Below, piece by piece: positions 12,508 to 23,445 of a stretch of 64,000 nucleotides of DNA. This DNA comes from Puccinia triticina (lineage: Eukaryota; Basidiomycota; Pucciniomycetes; Pucciniales; Pucciniaceae), in the NCBI RefSeq assembly GCF_026914185.1, contig NC_070569.1, positions 1,674,001-1,738,000 on the forward strand. Reading direction: 5' to 3'. The position numbers and the translations under genes were made by a program. The notes under the pieces are model-generated. The model worked only from the letters and a program-made list of their open reading frames with translations. It was not told the DNA's origin and did not search any database. How positions within the stretch are numbered: the stretch's first letter is position 1; the number at the start of each line of letters is the position of its first letter.

Positions 12508-12882
12508 GTTGTTTGAGTTGCTGATGTTGTCTGTGGTGCGTGGGTTTTCGTCGTCGTCTTCCTCTTCCTGGCTGGGTGCTGGCTGGGAGGGTCCTCGGCC
12601 GTCGATGTGGAGGTCGAGCAGACTGTAGAGGGATGGTTTGGGTGTGGGCTGTTCGGATGGTTTGGGGGTGGGATGTTCGGCTGCTGTTCTTCTCGGTAGC
12701 TTCGATGGGAATGCTGCTGCTCGCTGGCTGGCCAGTGCTGCTGCTGCTGGTGGGGCGCTGATCTGGATGGGCTTGATCGGCTGGCGCGGGGTGTCGTTCT
12801 GGTGGCTGTGGGTGTGGACGGACACTCGCTGGCGGACGCCGCTGGTGGTCGGGAAGAGGAGCAGCTGTTTCTGGTGGTCCAT
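8548..12882 (-). CDS. DUF1765/UPF0592-family protein, nine exons
   Basis: The start ATG at 12882 begins MDHQKQLLLF. Exons: 12882-11653, 11606-11299, 11240-11064, 10998-10912, 10874-10735, 10680-10347, 10285-9557, 9497-9190 and 9116-8548. All junctions keep frame, giving 1293 residues. The N-terminal 410 residues are low-complexity (an aspartate run near residue 130, many Ser/Pro/Arg). The conserved part is the C-terminal half: ILLTADNTVCVMRTIAFIYS, then HWNSGVRGYYMRLLVWRL, then TTICSTRGVSDKPW. These match the DUF1765 pattern of fungal proteins such as fission yeast SPAC7D4.03c; the function is unknown. The protein ends in a histidine run. Oddities: the gene is far more GC-rich than its surroundings, five of eight donors are GTCCGT or GTGCGT, and the 10911-10875 intron is only 37 nt and largely poly-C. 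Confidence 0.88.
12461..12505 (-). repeat. trinucleotide run encoding polyaspartate
   Basis: An almost uninterrupted GTC run on the plus strand reads as GAC/GAT codons in exon 1 of the DUF1765 gene, giving about a dozen aspartates with one asparagine. It is likely length-polymorphic. Confidence 0.85.
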
Positions 12883-15386
12883 CGCTGCTGTGGCTGGCCA
12901 ACAACACCCACCTCATCGCCGAGCCCATCCTGGTCATTCCCCCGAACACATCCCCCCCGGGGCAGCCACAGACAAACAAACCTACACCCAGTCAAACCAA
13001 ACCAAAACAAGAATGCTCTCTTCACTTGAGACCAAGGAAGTACATAGTCTTATCATTGGATCAATGTCTCTCTCAATCCTTATATATTCAGACACCTATC
13101 AACCACAGTGCACATGAAATTGAGGACCTGCAGGGTTAGGAAAAGTACATTTCCCTTTTTCTCAAAAAAAAAAAAAAAAAAATTAAGAATTTGGCTGTGT
13201 AAATTGGGATCTGGGAGGCTCCCAGACTCAACGGGAAGCCCTCCATTGTTTATCTAAAAAGCAGAGAGTGCAGACCATTCTCCTGCTCTCAGGTAAACTC
13301 AAGTTTATTTATGTTGCTTGTCTATTTCTCATGGTTATCTACAACAGAGATGTAACTAGAAAATAGGGTTTATGGGCGTCTCCGCCGCCCCGTGAATGAT
13401 CTTATAATTTGTTTGACCACTAATACAACAACTGTATATGGAGTTTTTTATGTATAATGATTGATGGCGAGGAGCTGAATACAATTGCAATTATATTCTG
13501 CTAAAAGATGTACGGGCTAACTTAACACAACAACTTCTTCAGAGGGCCTGGTGCAGCCTGGCTGACGCGGAGCACCCCTTGCAAAGCGAGCCTCTTCGGA
13601 GGCTCGCTTTGCCTCCTTCAGAGGGTCCCTGCGTGTTTCACCGCTAAGTAATTGTTATCTTTTTTTTTTTTTTTGAAATAATGGAAATCAAATAAAATGG
13701 TGGCAAGATTAGTTGGTGTTGTCAGATGAGGAAAAGAGAGCATGTTTCTTTGTTCGTAATTGAATGTCAGAAAAAGAGATCAAGAAGTAAATCTGACCTT
13801 TGAGTATTCCGGCTGAACCGGGAGAATCAATTTGATGGACGATTTCTGTTCACGCAATTTGTCGACAAGCAGTTCTTTTTGATTGTGATTTTTAGATGTT
13901 GCAAAGGATTGATCAAAGTTTGGTTGTTCTGAAGTAGAATGTCAACAATAATAACCAACTCAGTCGGCAGTGCTTGTCTCTAAACCTTGTCTCAGAGGAT
14001 TTTGATAAGGAAGTTTGATGCCTATCATCGGAGAAGAATGCAAGCAGTGTGTCAGTTGTGCAGTGCAAGATATTTTTGGGGGGAGAGCGCCGTCATGGAG
14101 GCACTAATGTGCTTGGCAGGCCTCAAAAGGAGAATGTTGATGTGGGGCGCAGGGAAAAGGATAAGGCGAGGAAGTACTATTGTAGGCATGATGAAGTGAG
14201 ATAGGATTCATGAGTAGCACTCGGAGAAAGATCCTATTCCTATTCCGGAAACACCATAAAAGATTTTGGGGCAGGTGTTGGTCCGCTTAATGTTAAACCG
14301 CTAGTAGGAGGAAACTCATCTTCCCGGGTTTTGCAACCGTCCTCAAAATGGCGATACACGGATGAACTTGGTATCCCGGGACACGCTTTCAGTATCCCAG
14401 AATTGACGATATAGGAGGAAATTAGTCATTTGCAGCAGGCAACAATACGGCCGAGAGCGGCATATGAGTACACAAGGTGCCAAAGTCGGCATAACAATGA
14501 ATGAAGCAAGGACCAATAGCGGCGGATATAGGTATAGATAAGGCCGAGAGTCTTACCTTAAGCGGAATTCAAGGAGCGACTTCCTGATCCGGAAGGCTTC
14601 ACAACCGGAAATAGGAGAGAAAGATAAAAAAAGCGTTGATGAGATGAGGATTTGGGCCACAGTATAAAAGTACACGGCTTGTACACAATTCAAGGTCATC
14701 GCTTGGCTCCTGCTTGGCGCCAATTGCTTAAGGAGCCAAGCAATCCAGGACAATCGGGACCTGTAGTTAATTGCAAAGTCGGGGGGGGGGGGGGGCGGGA
14801 TGCTGCCAATTTTTTTTTTTGGTGGGCGCGTCGGTCTGCTTAATGTTAAACCGTTAATATGTTCTTAGTTGCTTGAAATATTCCAGTATCTTGATAGCCC
14901 AATTTCCTCAACCTGAACCTTTCAAGTTGAGCTTGACTTCTTGGATCACAAACCTGCACCAAAATCTCAGTAAGTCATACTAACACCGCAACTGGTATAA
15001 CAACATCAATGCCTGCGTAGGCTAGCCCCAAATGTGGCTCTTATAGGCAGACTCAAAGCATGCCCACTTCCATTGGCAAATGGTCCGTTATACTCTCACT
15101 GATACTACTGATAACCAGGACAAGATCTAGCTTCTGCCAAACCCCAAGTATCCAACCTGCAATTGCAAATTCCCCCAGCTCAATCAAGGCTTGTTGTCAA
15201 GGTGGGGGTTTTACGACTGGGTGTCAGTTCCCTGTTTCAAAGCCCCCACAAGTAAAAATATCAGAACCTACCACAGAGACCCTGAGACTGGCTTTCATGG
15301 GCTTCCTTCTCCCCTCCCTGGCACCTCCAAACATCAACCAAGAGGGGGGGGGGGGGGGGGGAGGACTCAATAAATACAACACATGC
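12883..15386. other. long intergenic stretch, no gene recognised
   Basis: It holds an A run at about 13164-13181, a perfect hairpin at 13581-13612, a T run at about 13659-13674, and a 20-base direct repeat with one mismatch (14281-14300 and 14834-14853, GTCCGCTTAATGTTAAACCG). G runs lie near 14780 and 15344-15361. No convincing coding region is seen. Confidence 0.45.
13581..13612. other. perfect 14-bp hairpin with TTCG loop
   Basis: GCAAAGCGAGCCTC is followed by TTCG and then its exact complement. In RNA this would be a C(UUCG)G tetraloop, an exceptionally stable cap. It stands outside any gene I can see and may be a transposon end or a structured transcript part. Confidence 0.7.
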
Positions 15387-16601
15387 ACCAGGAAAAAAAA
15401 ATAGTCACTTGATGGCAAGTGACATGATGCAGCTTTGGTTTCTGCTCCAGAGCTACTCCAGCGCTGCTCCAAGTCTGCTCCACCAGCACTTGTAGAGCTT
15501 GCAGGACTGCACCAGAGCACTCAATGTGGCACAGTCAGCTGATCCTAATTTTTTCCCAGGAACAGCTGATGCTCATCATAAGCTGAGCAGTAGGCATTGA
15601 CTGAGCCTGGGCCACAGCTGAGCATTGGCTGAGCCTGGGCCACAGCTGAGCATTGGATATTCCAAGCCTGATACAAATCCAAGTGTCAGCTGGACCAAGA
15701 ATATTCCAAATCTGAGCATCAGCTTAGCCAACAATGGTACAAAGCTGAGCATCATCTTGGAAAAGGATTTTACAGAGCTTAGGATCAGCTGGGACAATAC
15801 TTTTCCAAATATTAACACCAGCTGGCCCAAAACCTTTCAAAAGCTGAGCATCAGCTGAGCCAATGCTGGTACAAAGCTGAGAATTGGCTGAGCCAAGGCT
15901 GTTCTAAAGCTGAGCATCAGATGTTTTGAGACTATTAAAAAGATTAATATCACCTGAGCCAAGGCTGTTCCACAGCTGAGCATCAGCTGAGCCAAGGCTG
16001 GTCCACAGCTGAGCATCAGCTGAGCCAAGGCTGGTCCACAGCTGAGCATCAGCTGAGACAAGGCTGGTCCACAGCTGAGCATTGTCTTAGCCAAGGTTGG
16101 TCCACAGCTCAGCATCAGCTGAGCCAAGGCTGGTCCACAGATGAGCATAAGCTGTTACAGGAGTGGTCAGACTCAGAATCTGAGCATTGGCTGGGCCAAG
16201 ATTTATCCAAAGCTGAAAATCAGCTGAGCCAATACTGGTCCAAAGCTGAGCATTGGCTGGGCCAATGATAGTCCTAGTATGAGTCTAAGATGAGCCATGA
16301 GTGGAATAAATCTGAAACGCAGCTGGGCCAGGACTGGTTCTGATCTGGGAAACAAAGCTGAGCATGAGCTGGGCAACAAAGCTGAGCATAAGCTTGGAGC
16401 TAAAGCTGAGTATCAGCTGACCAGAAATGGGGATCAGTGGTGCCCAGTGAAAACTGAGGATCTCCTGTGGAAATTCTGAAAGTGGTTAGATGGTGGGTAG
16501 ATGGTGGGTAGATGATGGGTAGATGGTGGGTAGATGGTGGGTAGCCTGCTGGAGCTGGCATGATGTCACTTGTCATCAAGTGACTATTTTTTTTTCCTGG
16601 T
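15387..16601. mobile_element. fold-back element with 45-bp inverted termini
   Basis: The termini ACCAGGAAAAAAAAATAGTC and their complement face each other. About 45 bp match with two mismatches, continuing through CACTTGATG(G/A)CAAGTGAC, which is itself palindromic. Weaker inverted similarity extends outward (AAATACA on the left, TGTATTT on the right). I could not identify a clean target-site duplication. The interior is the 33-bp minisatellite described separately; there is no transposase. Confidence 0.7.
15595..16415. repeat. 33-bp minisatellite, CAGCTGAGC units
   Basis: The best-preserved units at about 15970-16140 repeat GGTCCACAGCTGAGCATC plus CAGCTGAGCCAAGGCT with a period of 33 bases; outer units are degenerate. 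Because 33 is a multiple of three, the minus strand reads as an 11-residue repeat (LMLSCGPALAQ). This open frame is a product of the period and is not called as a gene. Confidence 0.8.
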
Positions 16602-16765
16602 GATGGAGTGTATTTGGTAAACATTTTTCATTGAAGATGCAGACCTACAAGTCCCATTTTTTTGTTTTTTTTAGCTATTATTATGCATATGATCGCTGAA
16701 AACAAAAAATAGGACATGTAGGTCTCCATCTTCAATCATAAACATTCACCAGATACACTCCATGT
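16602..16765. repeat. short imperfect inverted repeat
   Basis: GGAGTGTATTTGGTAAAC at the left faces a degenerate complement ending GATACACTCCATG, with GACCTACA/TGTAGGTC pairs inside, around an AT-rich centre. It is probably a small MITE abutting the fold-back element. Confidence 0.5.
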
Positions 16766-17439
16766 CTTGTATTTGTTTCAGGGTTGGAAGGAGGAAGGGT
16801 ACTCATTGTTGGGGCCGCTGCATAGGTTCCTGGCCGCCACACCAAACTTACTAAGCATCCCTGTGCCCTCCCCAGCATTTTCCCAACCTGCCCAAGAGTA
16901 CCCATTGATTCTATTTGCCTTGGCTGTTGTTGGAAACAAATTCCCAATGCTGATCAGTGCTGTCCCGTCTATGGTGAACCTTGTGTATTGATATAAACAA
17001 CAATGCAAGAAATGTACATTCTAGCCAATGGTTCCCCCCCTTAAAAGGTTGGGCAATGGATGCAGTATCATTCAGATGGGTCTGCTTCCTGTAATCTGCA
17101 AAATCAGAATATCATATCATCCTCTGTGGGTCACACAATCTATGTAGGCCCAAGCTGATCCAATCATGAGATCTGTGGGGTTCTTGGCCTTGTTTTACAC
17201 ATAAACTTATTCAAGTGGTTGAGTGTGTTGTACAATTTATCACTGTAAATATTTTCAAAGCCATTCTTTTCTGCCCAACAGAAACATTAACCTGGGTGAT
17301 TACATATGTATCACCTCAAGAAATGTGTACATTCAGCATTCAAAAACATGGACGCATAAAATACCACCGCTGAGTCAAAAAAACCATTGCTGCTGAGTGA
17401 AAAAGCTACTGTTGCTGACTAGACAAAGTGGAGCTGGGC
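16766..17439. other. no gene recognised
   Basis: Short open frames on both strands at 16732-17008 have no domain. Nothing else is supported. Confidence 0.4.
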
Positions 17440-17478
17440 ATGTGGGCTCTGCAGCGGCGCAGCCGCCTTGGCCTCTAG
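17440..17478 (+). mobile_element. Helitron-type 3' terminus
   Basis: The hairpin GCGGC-GCA-GCCGC is followed by CTTGGCCT, then CTAG (17475-17478), with T as the next base. This is the Helitron 3' layout (hairpin, CTRR, insertion before T). It closely matches the terminus at 47040-47065 on the other strand. The 5' end (TC) was not located, so only the terminus is called. Confidence 0.55.
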
Positions 17479-17806
17479 TTCATATGGGAAAATTGAATTA
17501 TAAAGATTTTCTTCAATGGCAAAAAAGGGCTATAACCTAAGGAGAAAAAATTATTCATACAATTATCAACTTTAAGAGTTCCTGGCTTGCAAGTGGATGA
17601 TAAAGTGTGGGATAAGTGGAAAGTGATAGGTGAAGACTTTGGTGACATGAGCACTAGATTCATTGGCAAATATCCCAGTGGCTAATTATCTGCACAAATT
17701 GAAGATGAAATTGGGAATGAGAAAAATTGAAGTTTGGTTGAGAAATTGGGTATGATCAAACCTCAACAAATATCATCCCGTCGTGTGTCTTGTTTGAATC
17801 CAGATA

Positions 17807-18922
17807 TCATTTGAACTGAACAGGTTGGCCCGCATAAAAGCCGCGGGTAAGGTTTTGGGGTAAGTCTATATGTTTCAGCATGGCCCTAACAGAAACTCCA
17901 AACGAAAGATCCTACGTTCAATAGTAAGCATGAATCTAATGAAGAAGGTATAACAGCAAGCTTACTGGGAGGAAAACCTTGACGTGAAGTTTAACATAAG
18001 ACACAAATCCAAGGTCTTCATCCCAATATTCATGAATATTGATCAAAGCGCCGTGAACGGTTATGATCAACCTGTTATGAGAATAGGGGCATAGCACTGG
18101 GTATGTTACTGAGGCAAGTAATGGGTTGAATTCCCACACAATGTCGCCATCGCAATCTACTGTGACGTCACCCTTAAGTGAGGAAACTTCACCTTTGACC
18201 AAATCGTGGCCAACCTCACACATGCATGGGGCAGTAATTGTAAATGGATCAGTTGCTTGACGGCCAGGAAGCCCAAGGTAAGCCAAGTGAATTGATTGGT
18301 GAGCTTGAATATTGATTGTGTATTTGTGGAAACGCAATCCGTCAGAATAATAAAAGGTGACCTAGGAAAAAAAACGTCAGCTAGGCCAAGTTGTATGTGG
18401 TGGAGCCTTACACTATTGGTTAATTTAACAGAACCCAAAAATGTGTTTGAGTGGGCCCCTTCTTCTGGGTTAAGACCTATTGAATTGGGCGTTGGGGGAG
18501 TTAGATAAGGCATGGTGTCCGGCTGATCAATGGTGGAGTCGGTTCAGTTGTTAAATGTGAGGGAATTAGATTAATTGAGCTAATACCCAATATAAATATG
18601 TGGTGAAAAGAAAAACACTTATGCCTGACCTCGCCGTTATAAACACTTGAGTTGGGCTCCTGATGACAGTTTACTGAGAAGGTTAATGAGATAAATAACG
18701 GCCCAGACCGGACTGGTTTTCTGCCGGGCTGACACCACATTTGAATTATGAGTGTGGTTGACGGGTGAATGTGGTTGTTTGATATAATAAATTGAATTTA
18801 TGAGCCTACAATTTGCCTGGGCTCAATAGTCCTGTCTGGTTGTGTGAGTTGAGGTCTACCTGGGCCAGTCCTTTTGCAGTCGGTTTGCCGCGGCAGGATG
18901 GGACCGGGTGTTTGTATTGATG
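17807..18922 (-). CDS. hypothetical protein, five or more exons, 5' incomplete
   Basis: Exons 18922-18860, 18728-18630, 18522-18412, 18361-17978 and 17911-17807 join with phase-0 introns and GT-AG borders (donors GTAGAC, GTCAGG, GTAAGG, GTTTTC). The stop is at 17807-17809. Recognisable stretches are SGPLFISLTFSVNCHQEPNS, GLRFHKYTINIQAHQSIHLA and LIITVHGALINIHEYWDEDL, which read like a folded, beta-rich domain with a CMCEVGHDL cysteine pair. I do not recognise the family. The first exon listed is the least certain and the start codon was not found. There is no frameshift or stop inside the called exons, so the gene may be functional. Confidence 0.6.
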
Positions 18923-19987
18923 CTAAAAATAAAAATGGCTGGCCAATTAGCTGCTATGGATCAATTCAGGTGGAAGGTAAAAATATTACTCTGCAATCTT
19001 GATCATGTTTTAATTTGGTTGATGAAATGATTCGGATATTAAACTGGAGTTAAAACTGATGGATTGCGGATTTTGGCTGTTGAAGTTTTCTCAAGATTAG
19101 CTGTGGTGAGCAATGTTTGTTTGTCGTCTGGAATGCTTGAGTCAACGTTTGCAAAGGAGCTGGGTGATATCTGGTGTTGGGTTGGGACTTTTGAGTGGGG
19201 ATGGGTTGATCAGGTGTCAAATTTTGCCGGCAACGGGCAAGATCGCAACGCAGTGGTATTTTCGGGGTTGGGTCTCCGTTAGACCGGGGAGGGGGCAGAG
19301 GGTTGCGGATGAAAGTTAGGGAACAGGGCCGGGGTCGGACATGAGACTCTGTCCTGCGTTTGTGGGGAGTTGTATTTGAATATTCATTTATCTTTTTATG
19401 CACGGCGCTCTGCGCCGCACTCAATGCTCAATAATAATAAAATGTCTTTTCATCCCTATGCGCGGCGCTCTACGCTGCAACTGATATGTAGTATAGACAA
19501 AAAGATGGTCTACGCTTTTTAGCACTTCTACCTATAATAAGATAGTTAGCCGGGCTTTAACTTATTAAAGTAGCCCAGCTGACATGGGGATTGTTGTGAC
19601 ATCTGATTGAGCTTTGGCAGGCCTGATCAGTTGTCACATGAGATTTCAGGCAAAAAAACTCATATATTGATCAGATTATATTGGCTCCAAACAGGGCCAG
19701 ATTTTTTTGTAGCAATTAAAACAGTCAAACCCTTGAAACCGCTGTGGTCAGACCAATCAAAACAAAAAACCCTTGAAAATAGGTTAAAATACATTTTACA
19801 TACATTGAATTCATGTACACACCATCAGAAATCATGGATGAATCTAGTTTAAACATTATAAGGCTATTACATACAAAATACATAAGAACTGTTTATCTTA
19901 ATGCGCTCAAAAGCACTGAACACCCTTGAAATCACATGTATACATTTTTGTTTTCACACAAAGTTTCTTTTATCACAAATACATTTA
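18923..19987. other. intergenic, with one MITE end
   Basis: At 19683-19698 GGCTCCAAACAGGGCC looks like the right end of a Tourist-like MITE of the type complete at 19988-20372; its left end is missing. Otherwise I see nothing. Confidence 0.4.
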
Positions 19988-20372
19988 GGCCCCGTTTGGA
20001 GCCAATATAAATATAGGTGATATAATCACTTGTAAACTCAATAAAAAATACAAAACTCAACATAAAGAATCCAATTTTTTTTGTAGGAAACCTACAGTAA
20101 TGGTCTCATCAACTATGAATTCAGATTTAACTGATTCAGCCATCTTCAGCACCATAATACTATTATATTGCTTTTTTTTGGTCAAAAGCGATATAATGGT
20201 ACTACAGTACTGAATATGGCTGAATCAGTTGAATCTGACTTTATAATTGAAGAGACCATTATTGTAGGCTGCCTAGAAAAAATATTTGGAGGCTTTATGT
20301 TGAATTTTGTAGTTTTCATTGAATTAACCAATGATTATATCACCTATATTTATATCGGCTCCAAACAAAGCC
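19988..20372. mobile_element. Tourist-like (PIF/Harbinger) MITE
   Basis: The 385-bp unit starts GGCCCCGTTTGGAGCC and ends GGCTCCAAACAAAGCC. The ends form long imperfect inverted repeats that continue through AATATAAATATAGGTGATAT. It is flanked by TTA on both sides (19985-19987 and 20373-20375), the 3-bp target duplication of PIF/Harbinger elements. It is non-coding. Confidence 0.8.
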
Positions 20373-20375
20373 TTA

Positions 20376-22010
20376 GAAATCACTCATGAATTGGCAATCA
20401 CCTGTATTGGGCCATGTTTTCCCCAATAGGAAATTTCCCCACTTTGATTTACAATCACACATATTGAATTCCTTCTTAGACGTGATTTTCTTTCCCAATT
20501 TAGAATCAGTCAAGTGATCATAACCCAAAGGGGTAAATTATTTCATTGCAAGTGTACATCATTCCCCAAAGGTACATTTATTTCACATTATATTGTACAG
20601 CTTTCTCCATTAGTACATTCATTTCACTACATTGTAAATCACTCTCAGATGTGATTTTTCCTATAAAAGGAGGCCTCTCTTGCCTCTTTGTGTTTCCTTT
20701 ATCCCTCATGCTTGCACTAGTGAATGATAATTGATATTATTATCCAGCAGGCGTCCCTTCAAAAATTTCCCCCATCAAACATTGTCTTAATTTGCCCCTT
20801 ATCAAAAATTGCCTCATATCTCACCTTGACTCAAAAATCTGACTTATTAATTCAAGTTCAGGAATCTCCCAGAGTACCCGTCACGCCACACACTTCTAAA
20901 TTACATCTTGAATCAAAAGTTAAATATATTAGGGGGGTTCACAATTGAATTTTAAAAAACTTTGGAGGTCAATTTAAGGCATTTATGAACATAATTTCAA
21001 AATTTTGGCAAGATGTCCAGAAAAAGATGAGACTGTTCAATCAGTGAAGTTCATCAAATTTTTAAAAATATGTTCATAAACAGGTTAAAATGGGTCCTAA
21101 AGTTTTACAAATTTCAATTGTGATTACAAGGTTTATAATTAATAACAACAAGATTTAAATAGCTTAATTCAGAAAGATTGCGCCACACTAAATTAATAGT
21201 GAATCTCCTAGAGCTTATTTACAGGAGGGCAGCCCTTCAAGCACCCGTGTAATTTGTAATTTCCTGTGATATTTTACATATTCCCTCCAAGCTCTGCTTA
21301 TGCCTAACATGAGAGTTCCAGACCGCATACTTGTACTATGAGGGCATAATCTCACAAACCCCATACTCATTTGGGTTCACCAAAATCTCATTATGGCCTG
21401 TGGCTAAACCTTGTAGCCACATAACCTGCCAAACCACATAGCAAGTTCTGTCCACCAAGGGGTACATGGTTTCAAGGGTTTGACTGTAGCATGAAAACAT
21501 ACAACCCTGACTCTGCTTTCCTGCTTTGGGAAGTTTTGAATACCTGAACTCTGTGCACATTCTGATACCCCTAACAACCTCCAAATAAGAGAACAACATA
21601 GACTCTCTAGTGGAAAATTGTGCAGGAATCTATGTTGAGACAGAAAGAAATAATTAAAAACCCATGTAGTTTGAAAGGTCTGTAGAATGAAAATTAAATT
21701 TGACTAACACACCTGGGACTAGAGAATGTGCCAGTTGACCCTGGTCCAAAAGGTACCACCACTGTTTTCAAAAAAAAAAAAAAAAAAAAAAAAAACAGGC
21801 ACCCGGCACCACATCTGACACCTGTTGGTGGGTGCGAGTGGTTTAACAGTGCTACTTAGTGACTCTTTTGCATTTCAGATCAATCCCCATTCAAATCATT
21901 TCAGAACAGGATGCTCAGCAACACCATTGGAGACCTGCTGATGGATACTCATGACTCCAAAGGCCACACTCCAGAGGACCACCACTGTAGCCCATGATGG
22001 CTGAGGAGGC
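20376..22010. other. no gene recognised, AT-rich
   Basis: Mostly AT-rich. An A run lies at about 21770-21795, next to a GGTACC and GGCACC word cluster related to the other GGTACC clusters. No supported gene. Confidence 0.4.
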
Positions 22011-22111
22011 CTATGCAGGATGAGGGTTGGTGGCAGCGGATGACTTCGACGGCTGTGATGGTGCCAGATGGGCTGACAAGAGCTGGTTGACGTTTGATTT
22101 TGAGTTCTCAG

Positions 22112-22302
22112 TGTTATGAGCTGCGCGTCTGCGCGCCGGGACTACCCTGGGGAGGCATGTCACTTACTTGTACATACATGTCACAGCTCTTTACCACAAG
22201 GAGTAGCCGGAGAGGGATCATCAACCTTTCTCCATCTAGCAATTTACCTTTTGACTAGAAAACCCAGAAGGCAGCCTTCTCCCCCTCAGCACAACCCTTA
22301 CA
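22112..22302 (+). repeat. 5' LTR of the Gypsy element
   Basis: 191 bp, starting TGTTATGAGCTGCGCG and ending in TTACA. The word ATCTAGCAAT at 22234-22243 is complementary to the putative primer-binding site just downstream, which would place the transcript start there. Confidence 0.9.
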
Positions 22303-22303
22303 T

Positions 22304-22313
22304 ATTGCTAGAT
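22304..22313 (+). promoter_or_regulatory. candidate self-priming primer-binding site
   Basis: ATTGCTAGAT begins one base after the 5' LTR. It does not resemble the usual tRNA-complementary TGG-type site but is the exact complement of ATCTAGCAAT at 22234-22243. Tf1/sushi-type fungal chromoviruses prime from the 5' end of their own transcript in this way. Confidence 0.6.
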
Positions 22314-22434
22314 CATTTCTTTCACGGGGGATGAGGCAGAACAGAAAAATATAACTGATCCAGAACCAGAACCAGAACCCAATTCAGAACCAGAACCACA
22401 GAAACAGAAACAGGACCAAACCTCAGGATAAGCA

Positions 22435-23445
22435 ATGGTGGATGAGATGGCGGCGCTACAAGACCGTGTGGAAGAACTAGCGACCACCATACAAGAGGAA
22501 CAAACCCTCCGTCAACGCGCTGAAGCTGAATTGGCGGCTGCACGAGCGGGCATGGTCGCCCCTGCAGTGTTACCTGTCATATTCCTGGACCACCAACCAA
22601 ACGGACCCCAGCCACAAGGAGACGCTGCAGCAAAAGGACCGAAGATAGGCCTGCCGGACAAGTACGACGGGACAAGGGGCGCGAAGGCCAAAGTATATGT
22701 TACTCAGATAGGCCTCTACGTCCTTTCTAATCCCAGAATGTTCCCAGACAATCGCAGCAAGATAATCTTTTCGATCTCTTACCTGACCGGTCAGGCTAGC
22801 GAATGGGCTCAACCTTTCACTACAAAACTGTTCGCCGGACAGCCGGTCTCATACCTCAAATTCGCCACCGCCTTCCAAATGATGTACTACGACACCGAGA
22901 GGAAGGCTTGGGCCAAGAAAGCCCTCCGACAACTGAGGCAAACAAAGTCGTTAGCACACTATACCTTTCAGTTCAACCAGCACGCGGCTAACACCGGTTG
23001 GGAGATGTCAACCCTCATGAGTCAATACCAGCAAGGACTCAAGAAAGCCATCCGACTGGCGCTAGTACTCGCCAGAACCCAATTCAATGCCTTGACTGAC
23101 CTCAGCAACTTAGCGCTGAAGATTGACAATGAGATTAACGGCGTTGACTTAAATCCATCAGACCCCAACACGCCACCGGACCCAAACGCAATGGACCTGT
23201 CAGCAATGCGAGGCACCCTCTTGAGTTCCAACAAGGCCAACATGATGAAGGCCGGCCTGTGCTTCTACTGTGGCGAAAAAGGCCACATAGCACGCGGCTG
23301 TCCAAAGAAGGGGAAAGGCAAAGGCAAGACGGACGCGAGGATTGCCGAGTTGGAGGATCAGGTACAACGTTTGACGGCGGGCGAGGGAACAATTACCGGG
23401 GCGGGGAGGGCAGATGAGTCAAAAAATGGTGATGCTTGGGTGTGA
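22435..23445 (+). CDS. Gypsy Gag polyprotein
   Basis: 336 residues from the ATG at 22435. A coiled, charged N-terminus (RVEELATTIQEEQTLRQRAE) is followed by the capsid core (GLPDKYDGTRG, SYLTGQASEWAQPF) and, at about residue 276, a CCHC zinc knuckle CFYCGEKGHIARGC with a basic tail KKGKGKGK. It packages the element RNA into virus-like particles. The frame is intact to a TGA at 23443. The pol frame, offset by minus one, overlaps it by 13 bases. Confidence 0.9.
   Translation: MVDEMAALQDRVEELATTIQEEQTLRQRAEAELAAARAGMVAPAVLPVIFLDHQPNGPQPQGDAAAKGPKIGLPDKYDGTRGAKAKVYVTQIGLYVLSNPRMFPDNRSKIIFSISYLTGQASEWAQPFTTKLFAGQPVSYLKFATAFQMMYYDTERKAWAKKALRQLRQTKSLAHYTFQFNQHAANTGWEMSTLMSQYQQGLKKAIRLALVLARTQFNALTDLSNLALKIDNEINGVDLNPSDPNTPPDPNAMDLSAMRGTLLSSNKANMMKAGLCFYCGEKGHIARGCPKKGKGKGKTDARIAELEDQVQRLTAGEGTITGAGRADESKNGDAWV

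Noticed and set aside
11254..12516. 420-codon glycine/valine-rich plus-strand frame
   Set aside because: Antisense to the GC-rich exons of the DUF1765 gene, whose splice-consistent frame explains the sequence. The long open antisense frame is a composition effect.
23421..23427. A AAA AAT heptamer in the gag frame before the gag stop, a textbook minus-one slippery site, and pol lies in the minus-one frame
   Set aside because: After slipping at this site the minus-one frame meets TGA at 23430-23432, before the pol frame opens, so a shift here cannot make Gag-Pol. Any shift must occur between 23433 and 23445.
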